This document shows positions 51,473-60,500 of a stretch of DNA of 64,000 nucleotides, piece after piece. The stretch lies in assembly GCA_946965045.2 (NCBI GenBank), contig OX337232.1, positions 434,001 to 498,000 on the forward strand, written 5' to 3'. The translations under genes and the position numbers were made by a program. The stretch is from Epithemia pelagica (lineage: Eukaryota > Bacillariophyta > Bacillariophyceae > Surirellales > Surirellaceae). Every line of letters starts with the position of its first letter. Positions within the stretch are counted from its first letter, which is position 1. The notes beneath the pieces are model-generated. The model worked only from the letters and a program-made list of their open reading frames with translations, was not told the origin of the DNA and ran no database searches.

Positions 51473-53761
51473 TCAGTTGGGGGTGTCATTGTCTGTTTGT
51501 TGGCTTGGTTGCGACTCTTGTTGTTCTTGTGGCGGTGGTTTCCTTTCGTGTTCTTCTTCTTGTTGTTCTTGTTCTTGTCGTTGCTTTTTTGCTAGCTTTT
51601 TGGCGTGTTGTTTGTGAAATTCCGTCAAGGTCTTGTCGAGTCGCTGAATAAATTCTTGCAATTCGGCGGCCGTGACACCGAGGGCACAGGCGGCCGTCAG
51701 GTAGGAATGGGGATATTGGTCATGGGAACTGCCAAAGCCGTGAAACACGACGCCATTCATGGTCTTTTTCACCCCCTGGGGAATGACGCGGGTCCCACTG
51801 ACACAGCGTCGAAACAACATGGACCCCAAGCCGGACAAGGCCTGCGGATCGGACGGAACAGTTGGGTCGTCGTCCTGGTTGTTGCTGGTGGTGTTGGTGT
51901 CCTGGTTGTTGTCATTTTGGTTTGTTGTTTCGTGTGTCTCTGGAGGGTCTGTGGTCGTTGGTTGGCTGTTGTTGTTCGTGTCCTTCTTGTCATCCTTGTC
52001 ATTATTGTCGTTGTCCTTCATGTCGTTGGCTGGCAATGGCGATCCGGGCGTGCGATTCAAGGTTACGGCCAAGGAAATGGTATTGCCGGGACACTGCAGG
52101 AGACGTTCGCCATGACGCGTCGCCACGCGGTGCAATTCCCGTTGCAACCAGGGCAGCAACGTGGTGCGTCGCTGCTGCATGTACTCGCGGTAAGTGTGTC
52201 GTCCCATCGCGAGCAAGGTAACACAGACATCGACCATGGGACTAATCGAGGCCCGTCCGGCGTAGGCTTGTCCGATGGCTTGAATTCGATCGGCCGACGG
52301 CGATAACACCACTGCACCACCAACGGGCACTAGAAAATTCTTGTCGAGACTGCACACCACGGCATCGACTTGACCAATCGTACATGCCCGTTCCAACAAG
52401 CGATTCGTCTCGCGACATTGCAATCCGTAGGCATGATTAATCACATGGGCCATGGTGGTATCCAGGGGAGTGGCATTGTCTGGGTGGTTGTTGTTGTATT
52501 GTTGATCATGAATTCGTTGTTGCGTATTGTATTCCTGGATCAATTTCGCGACGGCATCGACGGCATCGGGAATGCGGGGGGCAAAGCACGAGGTGGTGGT
52601 CACAACGGCGACAATGCGACCGCGATATTGCTCCAGGGCCTCTTGCAGTGCTGCCAAGTCGGTTCCCACGGCATCGGTTCCCGCCACGCGTTGCGTGGGT
52701 AGCACGACACAGGTATAGCCCGCGGCGGCAATGGCCTTGAAACACGACTTTTGATCAATGCGACTCCACAAGACAATATCCTTTTGGTGGTTGGTATTAG
52801 GAAGAGGTGGCACAGAGGACGAGGACATGGAAAAGGCCACGGCCGCACACGATTGCAGTGGTCGCAAACTGGACAAGACGAGCGACAGCGTCATGCCAGT
52901 ACACATTGGAACCAGTACGACGTGCCGCGCCGTTTGCTTCAAGCCACAGTCGTCTTGCACCAAATGTTGGACCAGTTGCGTGGCGAGTTGGACCAAGACA
53001 CTGGATCCCACCGCCTTGGGTTGGGGTTGGACCAAATCGCCCGATCGGCCCATGCCATGACTCAATCCCGCATGTCGCTGCAAGACCCAGGGCGAATACA
53101 CGCGACCTTCTCGTTCGCCCACACCACACCATCGCGGCGGAGCAGTAGTAGAAGTAGGGAACGTGTGGTTGTCGTCGGCCGAGATCCAGTGGAATGATGG
53201 TGGTTGTTGTTGGAGGGCTTGCGGATGATTGGTATCCAGTGTGGAGAGGGTATACAACAAGTGTTGAATCTGGACATCGGGCCAGCCCTGGTCCGGTACC
53301 TTGCCATGCAATAACAAGGTTCGATAATCCTTGTGCAGGGCCATCCAATTGGACAAGCCGACCGTGACATGGGATTCCGGAATGCGACTGCTTTTGGAGG
53401 ATGGCGACACGCGTTGCAACCAGGACAACCAATCCGAGGCACTGGCCAAGGTGGACGATGTCGATGACGCTGTGGTAGACTTGGTCGGTTGGTTGGTGGT
53501 CTTTTGTTTGGCTTGGTTGTTTGTGGCTGGTTTGGTTGATGGTTGGTTCGAATTATTGTCTGTCTTGTTTGGTGATTGTTGTTTTTGTTGATGGTTTTTG
53601 ACTGTAGTGGCCGTTTTGTCGTTGTTGTCATCGTCGTCGTTGTTTGCCTGTGGCATGGCTGTCGTATTTGAGGTTGTGCTTTCAGGGGTGGTCGAGATTC
53701 CACCTTGCTCCTCCTCCTGCTTCACTGATGACTGTGGTGCTGCATCCTTGGAATCCGCCAT
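51473..53761 (-). CDS. SEPSECS: O-phosphoseryl-tRNA(Sec):selenocysteinyl-tRNA synthase
   Basis: PLP enzyme that converts O-phosphoseryl-tRNA(Sec) to selenocysteinyl-tRNA(Sec) using selenophosphate, the last step of selenocysteine synthesis. 762 residues from ATG 53761 (MADSKDAAPQSS); the usual length is about 500. Diagnostic blocks: CGVGEREGRVYSPWVLQRH, HGMGRSGDLVQPQPKAVGSS, VPMCTGMTLSL, RIDQKSCFKAI, TTSCFAPRIPD, NHAYGLQC, and SLDKNFLVPVGGAVV with the PLP lysine K474, then LGSMLFRRCVSGTRVIPQG. Extra length comes from an Asn/Gln/Thr/Asp-rich N-terminus (about 110 residues), a His/Asn-rich insert in the middle, an Asn/Asp/Thr insert after TLNRTPGSPLP and a Gln/Glu tail. No intron. The cell should therefore decode some UGA codons as selenocysteine. 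Confidence 0.95.
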   Translation of the reverse strand: MADSKDAAPQSSVKQEEEQGGISTTPESTTSNTTAMPQANNDDDDNNDKTATTVKNHQQKQQSPNKTDNNSNQPSTKPATNNQAKQKTTNQPTKSTTASSTSSTLASASDWLSWLQRVSPSSKSSRIPESHVTVGLSNWMALHKDYRTLLLHGKVPDQGWPDVQIQHLLYTLSTLDTNHPQALQQQPPSFHWISADDNHTFPTSTTAPPRWCGVGEREGRVYSPWVLQRHAGLSHGMGRSGDLVQPQPKAVGSSVLVQLATQLVQHLVQDDCGLKQTARHVVLVPMCTGMTLSLVLSSLRPLQSCAAVAFSMSSSSVPPLPNTNHQKDIVLWSRIDQKSCFKAIAAAGYTCVVLPTQRVAGTDAVGTDLAALQEALEQYRGRIVAVVTTTSCFAPRIPDAVDAVAKLIQEYNTQQRIHDQQYNNNHPDNATPLDTTMAHVINHAYGLQCRETNRLLERACTIGQVDAVVCSLDKNFLVPVGGAVVLSPSADRIQAIGQAYAGRASISPMVDVCVTLLAMGRHTYREYMQQRRTTLLPWLQRELHRVATRHGERLLQCPGNTISLAVTLNRTPGSPLPANDMKDNDNNDKDDKKDTNNNSQPTTTDPPETHETTNQNDNNQDTNTTSNNQDDDPTVPSDPQALSGLGSMLFRRCVSGTRVIPQGVKKTMNGVVFHGFGSSHDQYPHSYLTAACALGVTAAELQEFIQRLDKTLTEFHKQHAKKLAKKQRQEQEQQEEEHERKPPPQEQQESQPSQQTDNDTPN

Positions 53762-53919
53762 GATGAAGAAAACACCAAAGGTTTGAAACTGAAATTTGGT
53801 CCAAGCCACAACCGGTAGGAATAGTATTCGTAGAAAAGGTAACTTTGTTGGGGGTTTGGTCCACACTCGCCCTCCCAATAGACTCGATTCGCTTCCAGCT
53901 TCAATCTCTGCTAATGTGG

Positions 53920-53941
53920 TCTCTCTCTCTCTCTCTCTCTC
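53920..53941. repeat. CT microsatellite upstream of the SepSecS gene
   Basis: Eleven CT-type dinucleotides in the likely 5' UTR or promoter, a position where CT tracts often occur. No functional claim. Confidence 0.8.
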
Positions 53942-54312
53942 GTTGCGTCGCTCGTTTGCCTTCTCTTTCGTGGAATGGATCGTCCCACTGGAGAGCAAAT
54001 GGCAGAGAGAGATTGTAAGGAGACTGATGCACAACAACCCGACACAAAACCGACAGCAGCACGAAGGAACCAAAAAAATGAGGGGATCTTTTGGGTGGGT
54101 GCGAGGATCGTTTCGTCCCCCGCAGATCGGTCGCGTTTGTATAACGCGACCTAAAAGCGCTTGGAGTTTTGTCTTTTTTCAAGTTTTCATGCAAAACGCT
54201 CTCATCCTCTCGACCGAGAATGTCCAACGCCGGATCATGACGAACTGGACCTTGCGACCAAGCTGGACCGTGGTGCGTCGTCCTCAAGAAGTATTATGTT
54301 GAGTGCCGAGGA

Positions 54313-54696
54313 ATGCCAGAAGTGACAGTGCTAGTACGAAACGCTGCCGCTGCTGTGGCGTCGCCGTCCTCCTCGTCCGTTGGTTCCGTGATTGTGAGCC
54401 GTCATGGTTCCCTGGAACAACCCGTCTGTTCGTTGCCGGACATGACCATCGACGACGCTCACCAAGCGACCCTCCACTGTGGAGAAGGTTTTGGGAAACG
54501 TCCATCGTTTCCAACCGTCCGTGCACACACGAGAGATATCCTACCTCCCCGAACACCTGAAGCTGAGGTGCGGGGACTTCCGACTTTGGAGATTGTCTAC
54601 CATCTCCAATCTCCAACCAAGATTGGAAGTGCGGGCCTTAGCTCGATTCGTTCTTGGTCGCGCAAAAATACGAGTTGTTCCCCTCGAACACACTGA
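54313..54696 (+). CDS. Possible small protein upstream of the coiled-coil gene
   Basis: Open frame of 127 codons from an ATG (MPEVTVLVRNAAAAVASPSS, later TIDDAHQATLHCGEGFGKRP). It overlaps DNA that corresponds to the leader of the coiled-coil genes from about 54650 on. No family recognised. It could be chance. Confidence 0.25.
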   Translation: MPEVTVLVRNAAAAVASPSSSSVGSVIVSRHGSLEQPVCSLPDMTIDDAHQATLHCGEGFGKRPSFPTVRAHTRDILPPRTPEAEVRGLPTLEIVYHLQSPTKIGSAGLSSIRSWSRKNTSCSPRTH

Positions 54697-54853
54697 CGTG
54701 GCGACAATCCTCTGAGCCTCTCTTGCTTTTGCCCAACCCACCTTTCGTGGTCGCCATTTCTTGAGATGTACGTTTGTTGCCAAGAATAGCCGTGCAAATT
54801 CCGGAAGAGTTTCTGATAACGTGAATTGTTTGTGTCCCCTCTTTAACAATAAG

Positions 54854-55591
54854 ATGACAAGCACTCTGTTTTTTTTCCTGCTGGGAAGCTGGCTGTTGGC
54901 GCTGTTTCTTTCTACGAAGGCGACGCTGGCATTCCTGCCGACCAGTCCTTCAAGGAACCAGCATTTTCACACGACCTTGTGTCGTGCAAGTTCGAAACAG
55001 CCGTCCGACATGAACATAAAAGAACTCCAAGTCGCCAAGGTCGAGGCAGCCCAAAAGTCAAACGCCATTGCTGAAAAGTCTCTGGACAATGCTAACACTA
55101 TTGCTGCGATTTCTGCTGCGATTTCTGCTGCGATTTCTGCGCTTGTACCTTTGGTCATTGCATTTATGGCAAACAACAAGATCGACCAAATGCAGGATAG
55201 AAACGAAAGCTTACAGGTAAGAAACGAAAGCTTACAGGAAAGCTTACAGGTAAGAAACGAAAGCTTACAGGAAAGCTTACAGGTAAGAAACGAAAGCTTA
55301 CAGGAAAGCTTACAGGTTAGAAATGAAAGCTTACAGGATAGCTTACAGGTTAGAAATGAAAGCTTACAGGATAGCTTACAGGTTAGAAACGAAATCTTTC
55401 AGTTGGAGCTCAAGAAGATCGACACAAACAACCAAAAGAAGAAGGCTGAAATTCAAGGTTTAATTGATGCCAAGAAAGGCGCGACTGCGAGGAGTTTATC
55501 CCGCCGTAATGGTTTGAACGATGGGGCTGTCGCTTGGCTCAAGAAGCAGACGGCGGCCGAACAGGGAAGCTCTTTGCCTTGGCTGACGTAA
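54854..55591 (+). CDS. Plastid-type coiled-coil membrane protein, longest copy
   Basis: 245 residues. Signal peptide (residues 4-20), TKATLA|FLPTSPSR with Phe27 at the expected plastid-type cleavage point, and a transit-like basic stretch to about 48. An Ala/Ile repeat, IAAISAAISAAIS, leads into a membrane segment, ALVPLVIAFMA (about 97-107). Then a helical region has five full 11-residue units NESLQ(E/D)SLQVR plus a half unit (118-178), a Lys/Glu/Asp coiled coil and the end GSSLPWLT. Three shorter paralogues lie in the array (3887, 17011, 32201). The same neighbour (beta-galactosidase) follows it here and there, so this locus and the array derive from one ancestral block. Function unknown; placement in or at the plastid is inferred. 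Confidence 0.7.
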   Translation: MTSTLFFFLLGSWLLALFLSTKATLAFLPTSPSRNQHFHTTLCRASSKQPSDMNIKELQVAKVEAAQKSNAIAEKSLDNANTIAAISAAISAAISALVPLVIAFMANNKIDQMQDRNESLQVRNESLQESLQVRNESLQESLQVRNESLQESLQVRNESLQDSLQVRNESLQDSLQVRNEIFQLELKKIDTNNQKKKAEIQGLIDAKKGATARSLSRRNGLNDGAVAWLKKQTAAEQGSSLPWLT

Positions 55592-56098
55592 AAAAGTCCT
55601 ACGTGGGAGAACAAATGGGCTTGACTCAAAAAGAAGAGGACGGCGGCAACGGCGACTTTTGATCCGATACATTGCTTCTCTGGACAATTGTAGCGGGTGC
55701 TTGTGGAACCGTTATCAAATTGTCCGTGTCGTCGTCAACGAGTCCACACCACACCACGCATTCGATAGAGAGACAGAGCACAAGAATCGCAACCAACGAA
55801 TACGACGACTGTTTGAATGAAAAAAAGCACGACGGCTGGCTTTCTCATTATAAACTACGCGCTAGTACTATTGAAACGACCTTGGTATTCCGCAATAGAG
55901 AACCTGGGCTTCCCACAACTTGAGAGGGTTCACGACCTAGCTAGTTGTTGTGGTTGAGGTGTGAGCATGGTGTCTGTGATCCAACGACAAACCCAATGGC
56001 GTTTGCCGCTGCCTCTCCTCGAACCTATTCTGGTGAAACTATAGACGACCAATCTTCCCTGTTTTCTTGTTTCCAAAACTCTCATAAAAGTACTTTCA
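55592..56098. other. Intergenic region
   Basis: Lies between the convergent coiled-coil gene and the 300-residue protein gene. No gene or repeat recognised. Confidence 0.4.
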
Positions 56099-57001
56099 TT
56101 ATTCGGACGGTTTCCCCTGCTGGTCCGCGGCGGCCAGTCGCAACAAGGCCTCATCCTGCTCTTCGGGTTGGAGCACTGGTTTTTGTTTTTGAAACAGGCT
56201 GAACGACGACGACGACGATGATTTGGGTACCGTCGCCTTGGTCGTCTTCGTCACAGTGGCGGCGTGTTGCAATTCCTGTCGAATCCGAGCTTGCAATCGT
56301 GTTGTGGTTGTCCCGACTTGGTGGGGATTGTTCGTTTCGGCTGCCAACCGTTGCGCCACTCGTTCCACAAATCCATCCTGATTGCTTGGGGTGGAGGATG
56401 ACAAGGACACTGCATCGTTCGGGTGGTCCTTGTCATTTGGTTCTGTGGATTTCGGCATGACAATGGATTGGACGAGCTCATTGCGTTGAAAAAAGGTTTG
56501 CAAGGCCGTTTCCTGTTGTCGCATCAAACTGGTTTGGTGGGTGGACGACTTGTACACATTGACCGAGGTCAAAAAGACGACCAAGGCCACGGCCGATTGC
56601 GACCATCCCCGAAACCATTGCTGACGGGCCACTTGGTGCACCGCCACCGATGCTTGATCGGTCGTTTCTTGCTGCAACGCAATGGATTGCAGTTTGGCTT
56701 GTGCCGCCGTGCGACCCTCTACTTGTTGTTGACGATACTGCGATACCATGGAACTCGTGGAAGGAGGAGACGAACGAGAAGAAGACGACAACGATGACGA
56801 CAACCATCGTGCGTTGTTCCATCCAACTTGTGGTCGTTGCGGGTTCATCGTCGTCGTTCCCCCCGCAAAGGGTCCTCCTCCACCTCCTCCTCTTCTTCTT
56901 GCTTGTTGGTGGAACTGTCGTCGCCACAACCAGAGTGGCTGGGTCATTCGTAGCGTCGTTGACGTTGTCGTCGTCGTTGTCATGGTCGTTGTCCCTCTCA
57001 T
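56099..57001 (-). CDS. Putative mitochondrial single-pass membrane protein
   Basis: 300 residues from ATG 57001 (MRGTTTMTTTTTTS). The first 70 residues lack acids and are Arg/Thr/Ser/Gly-rich (WLWRRQFHQQARRRGGG, NARWLSSSLSSSSRSS), as in a mitochondrial presequence. A helical Gln-rich part (MVSQYRQQQVEGRTAAQAKLQSIALQQ) precedes one membrane segment (SAVALVVFLTSVNVY), followed by a mixed helical region (SLMRQQETALQTFFQRNELVQ, ERVAQRLAAETNN) and a Ser/Lys/Gln tail. The frame extends upstream, but without a good start. No family recognised. Confidence 0.5.
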   Translation of the reverse strand: MRGTTTMTTTTTTSTTLRMTQPLWLWRRQFHQQARRRGGGGGGPFAGGTTTMNPQRPQVGWNNARWLSSSLSSSSRSSPPSTSSMVSQYRQQQVEGRTAAQAKLQSIALQQETTDQASVAVHQVARQQWFRGWSQSAVALVVFLTSVNVYKSSTHQTSLMRQQETALQTFFQRNELVQSIVMPKSTEPNDKDHPNDAVSLSSSTPSNQDGFVERVAQRLAAETNNPHQVGTTTTRLQARIRQELQHAATVTKTTKATVPKSSSSSSFSLFQKQKPVLQPEEQDEALLRLAAADQQGKPSE

Positions 57002-57543
57002 GTCTCGGAGGGTCTCTCGTCGCGACGTGGAAAAAAGATCGCTCACTAGCAATGCGACCGATCTGCGGAAGCGACCAGCGACGAGTGGAGTCGCATAGAT
57101 GTCTCTACGACATGTCTCATGACATGTCACAGCTCTTATATCCGTTGGCTTCCGAATTCCGAATCGATGGTGTGTGTGGGTTCGAACAGTGCTTGATGCC
57201 CTCGTCGTGTTGGATCTTTTTGTTATATGTGTGGTGCGGTTGTATTCCCAAACCAAAAAGAAAGATGTATAGGGTCGGATCTAAGATGTTCAATGTATAT
57301 ATCGAATCACACACCTGCTGGTGCTGGTATAATATGTAGGTCCCCTGTGAATGCTCCTCGGTTCTTCATTCTGGTCACACCGCGAAAGCAGCATCATCCA
57401 AACAACAACTGGAAGACACATCATATCCTCAGACTGTGCCACCACACGGAGGCATTGTCCACCAACCACATCTTCACTCTCCATAAAGGGTGTGATACCA
57501 AGGAAGAAGAAAACAACGATCCAACCACGACGCCAAACCCCGA

Positions 57544-60500
57544 ATGTCCCAACAGGACTGTAGTATTACGACGGTCCAACCACCACCACGACCCTCGCAA
57601 CGGCAACGCTTTGTTCCAGGGCACAAGGACACGGACATGAACCACAAGGAACAAACAACGACGACGACAACAACAACAACAACAACCTGCCGTTCCTCGC
57701 CTGTCAATAAGGGCTGGATGGGAATGATTGTGTGGCTGTCCATTGTCGTCGTCGTCGTCGTCTGCCGGGTGGCGGCGTTGACTCTGTACCACTACAAGGA
57801 CCACGACAGGAACTATGCAGGGCTGCTATTCTACACCTCGTCCTCCTCCTCCTCCTCTGTCATGTTTCTTCTTCTTGGGTGGGTCTTGTTGGTCGTGTTG
57901 CTGCTGCAACTAGGAGTGTTGTGGGTATGGCATGGTTGGGGACTGCATGTTGTTGGGGTGGCAATGCTTCGGAGTAGTTTTATTCAAGGACCCTGGAAGA
58001 ATCGCACGACAACAACGACATCGACCCGACACACGGTCATGGTCGTCCAGGACGACAACAGTACCAAGAACAACCACAAAATCCCATGTCATCCAAGACG
58101 ACAACAAAGACAAGGACGGTCGTCCAAGAATCGAATCGACTCCCACCCATGCCTGTTGTCCCATCATCATCTACATTGTTGGGTTGGTATGCGAGTCGTC
58201 GACAAGCACGACAAGCAGCTATTCAATGGGACACACCTTTTCCTCGTTCATGTCGTTCGACTAGCAATGTCTGGCGATTGATGGATCGAGACGACGACAA
58301 CAACAACGAATGGACGTATTGTGCCTTTGACTCTCTCCAGCAAGCCGTGGAGATTGTCGATACTAGTACTACTACGAATAAGAAGAGCCAGGACCAGAAC
58401 CATCCTCGTCACCACCAATATCATCATCCTTCCTTGTGGCACCCCTTGTCGTCGTTGTCGTCGTTCCACCGCCCATACATCCACAGCAGCCGCAACAACA
58501 CTCCCACCATTGTCTATCGACGACGATTGCCATGGCCATCCACGTGGGTCCCGGAGGATGGATCTCGCTACAAATTGGTCCTCCACCATCACAGGGGTAA
58601 TGGTGTGGACGACGACGTGCTGGCCTCCTCGTGTCGTGTCTATTGGAATCGACAGCCAGTTGTCGCTGTCGTACAACCACAACCACAAGAACAAGAGAAT
58701 GGCCGTCGTCGCCTCCCTTCATCCTGTGAATGGGACCTGACACCCAACTTGTAAGCACAACAAGACGGAGGACAGCGTCATCATCATGAATTGATGATAA
58801 TGAGCATGCGTGGCTCGTTGTTGTTGAATCAATTGGTGGTTGAACTGATTCGTCAACCTCCACAGGCCGACCTGATCCACTACCAGGTCCAGGCAGAAGC
58901 CAATGGACACTTGCAGGTGCAAGTGGATTGTCAACCACCATCACAATCACCACCATTCAATACGGAACCAACGATGACGACTACTACGACGACGACACCC
59001 AAGGACGACGACCACCACGAAACGAACAAGAATACGCCTACGCACACCAACGCGAGACTACAACACAGTGGACGCTTTTTGAAATTGGCCTTGTACCAAG
59101 ATTCCTACCACGAACCAACCGATTATGACGACGAGCACAACAACAACAAGAGCCATCACGAAGCTACTAGTAGGAGGGACCCGCATCCTCAGTCGCCTCA
59201 TTGTAGTACCACTGCAAGGCGCACTGGGTGTCCTCCTCGTGCTCCCCTCAATCAATGGCGAGCAGGACCCTGTCTGTGGCAGAAGACCATTTATTTGCCC
59301 CCGCAGGTCCATTCGGCGAGTGTCTCGACGCAACTGGACACGACCCATGCGATTCAACCCTGGACGGCCGAAACACCGCACTTGTATACCTTGGTCCTTT
59401 CCTTGCATTCTGCCATTCGAATGCCGCAGTCATCACCTTTGGGCACAAATGACAACGGCAACCAAGACGACAATGACAACGACTCGGGGAGCAACAGGCT
59501 TGTCCCTGGACCCACTGTGCAAGCCGAATCCTGTCGTGTGGGATTCCGAACCATTTCCATCCACCACCACGACGGCGGTAAACTGTGCCTCAATCACAAA
59601 CCCATTACCCTTTGCGGAGTCCATTGGAACGACACGAATACTACGGACAAGGTTTGTTCCATGATTCGAGACATCCGGTTGTTGAAACAATACAATTTCA
59701 ATGCCGTCCGGATCACCCGTCAGGATGACTTTCCCAGCAATAACGCATCCGCCGCCTTTTATCGCATCTGTGATGCCTACGGACTCTATGTCTGGAATGA
59801 ACTCACGTTAGATGTAGACCCAAAAACTACTACCCACAGGCATGGTAGGAATTCGATTTGGCCCCAGTGGTGGTGGCAACAAGCAGGTCGTCAATATGAT
59901 TTGGCCGACGCCACGACCATGGTGTCTCGCAGCATATCGCGACTTGTACAAAAGGATTATAACCATCCTTCTGTCATTGTCTGGTCGTTGGGGAACAACA
60001 AGCACCATATCACCCATGACCTGGATGCATCACCACTTTCTTGGTGGAACTTTGTTTCCCAACCAAGTTTTATGAGCACCCGTGAACGCAATTTCCGTCA
60101 AGCCCGCCGAGTGATTGAACAATTGGACAATTCTCGACCCATTTGTTACAATGGTAAATGTCCTCACAACCACACCCATTCGACGTGACATGAAGGAATG
60201 GACCGAACGTTCCGACTTGGTGTGTACGGCTCCGTCTGTACTCCAAACAATTATCAGGGAAACAGAGGATACTAGCACTGCGGCCATCTTGACCGATTCG
60301 CCGCTGGACCACCGACTAGGTACGTGCCGCGGCACTGGCTTTGAAATAGGATTGTTGCTGGATTGTTTGTTTCTGTTTCTCCTTTGATTCTCATTTTCTG
60401 TCTTGTTCTGTTGCCTCTCTCCAATATGTACAACTATAGTCATTTTGTCGGAATACTCCCGTGTCGTGGGAAATTCCAATGGTAATCTTGACCGCTATTG

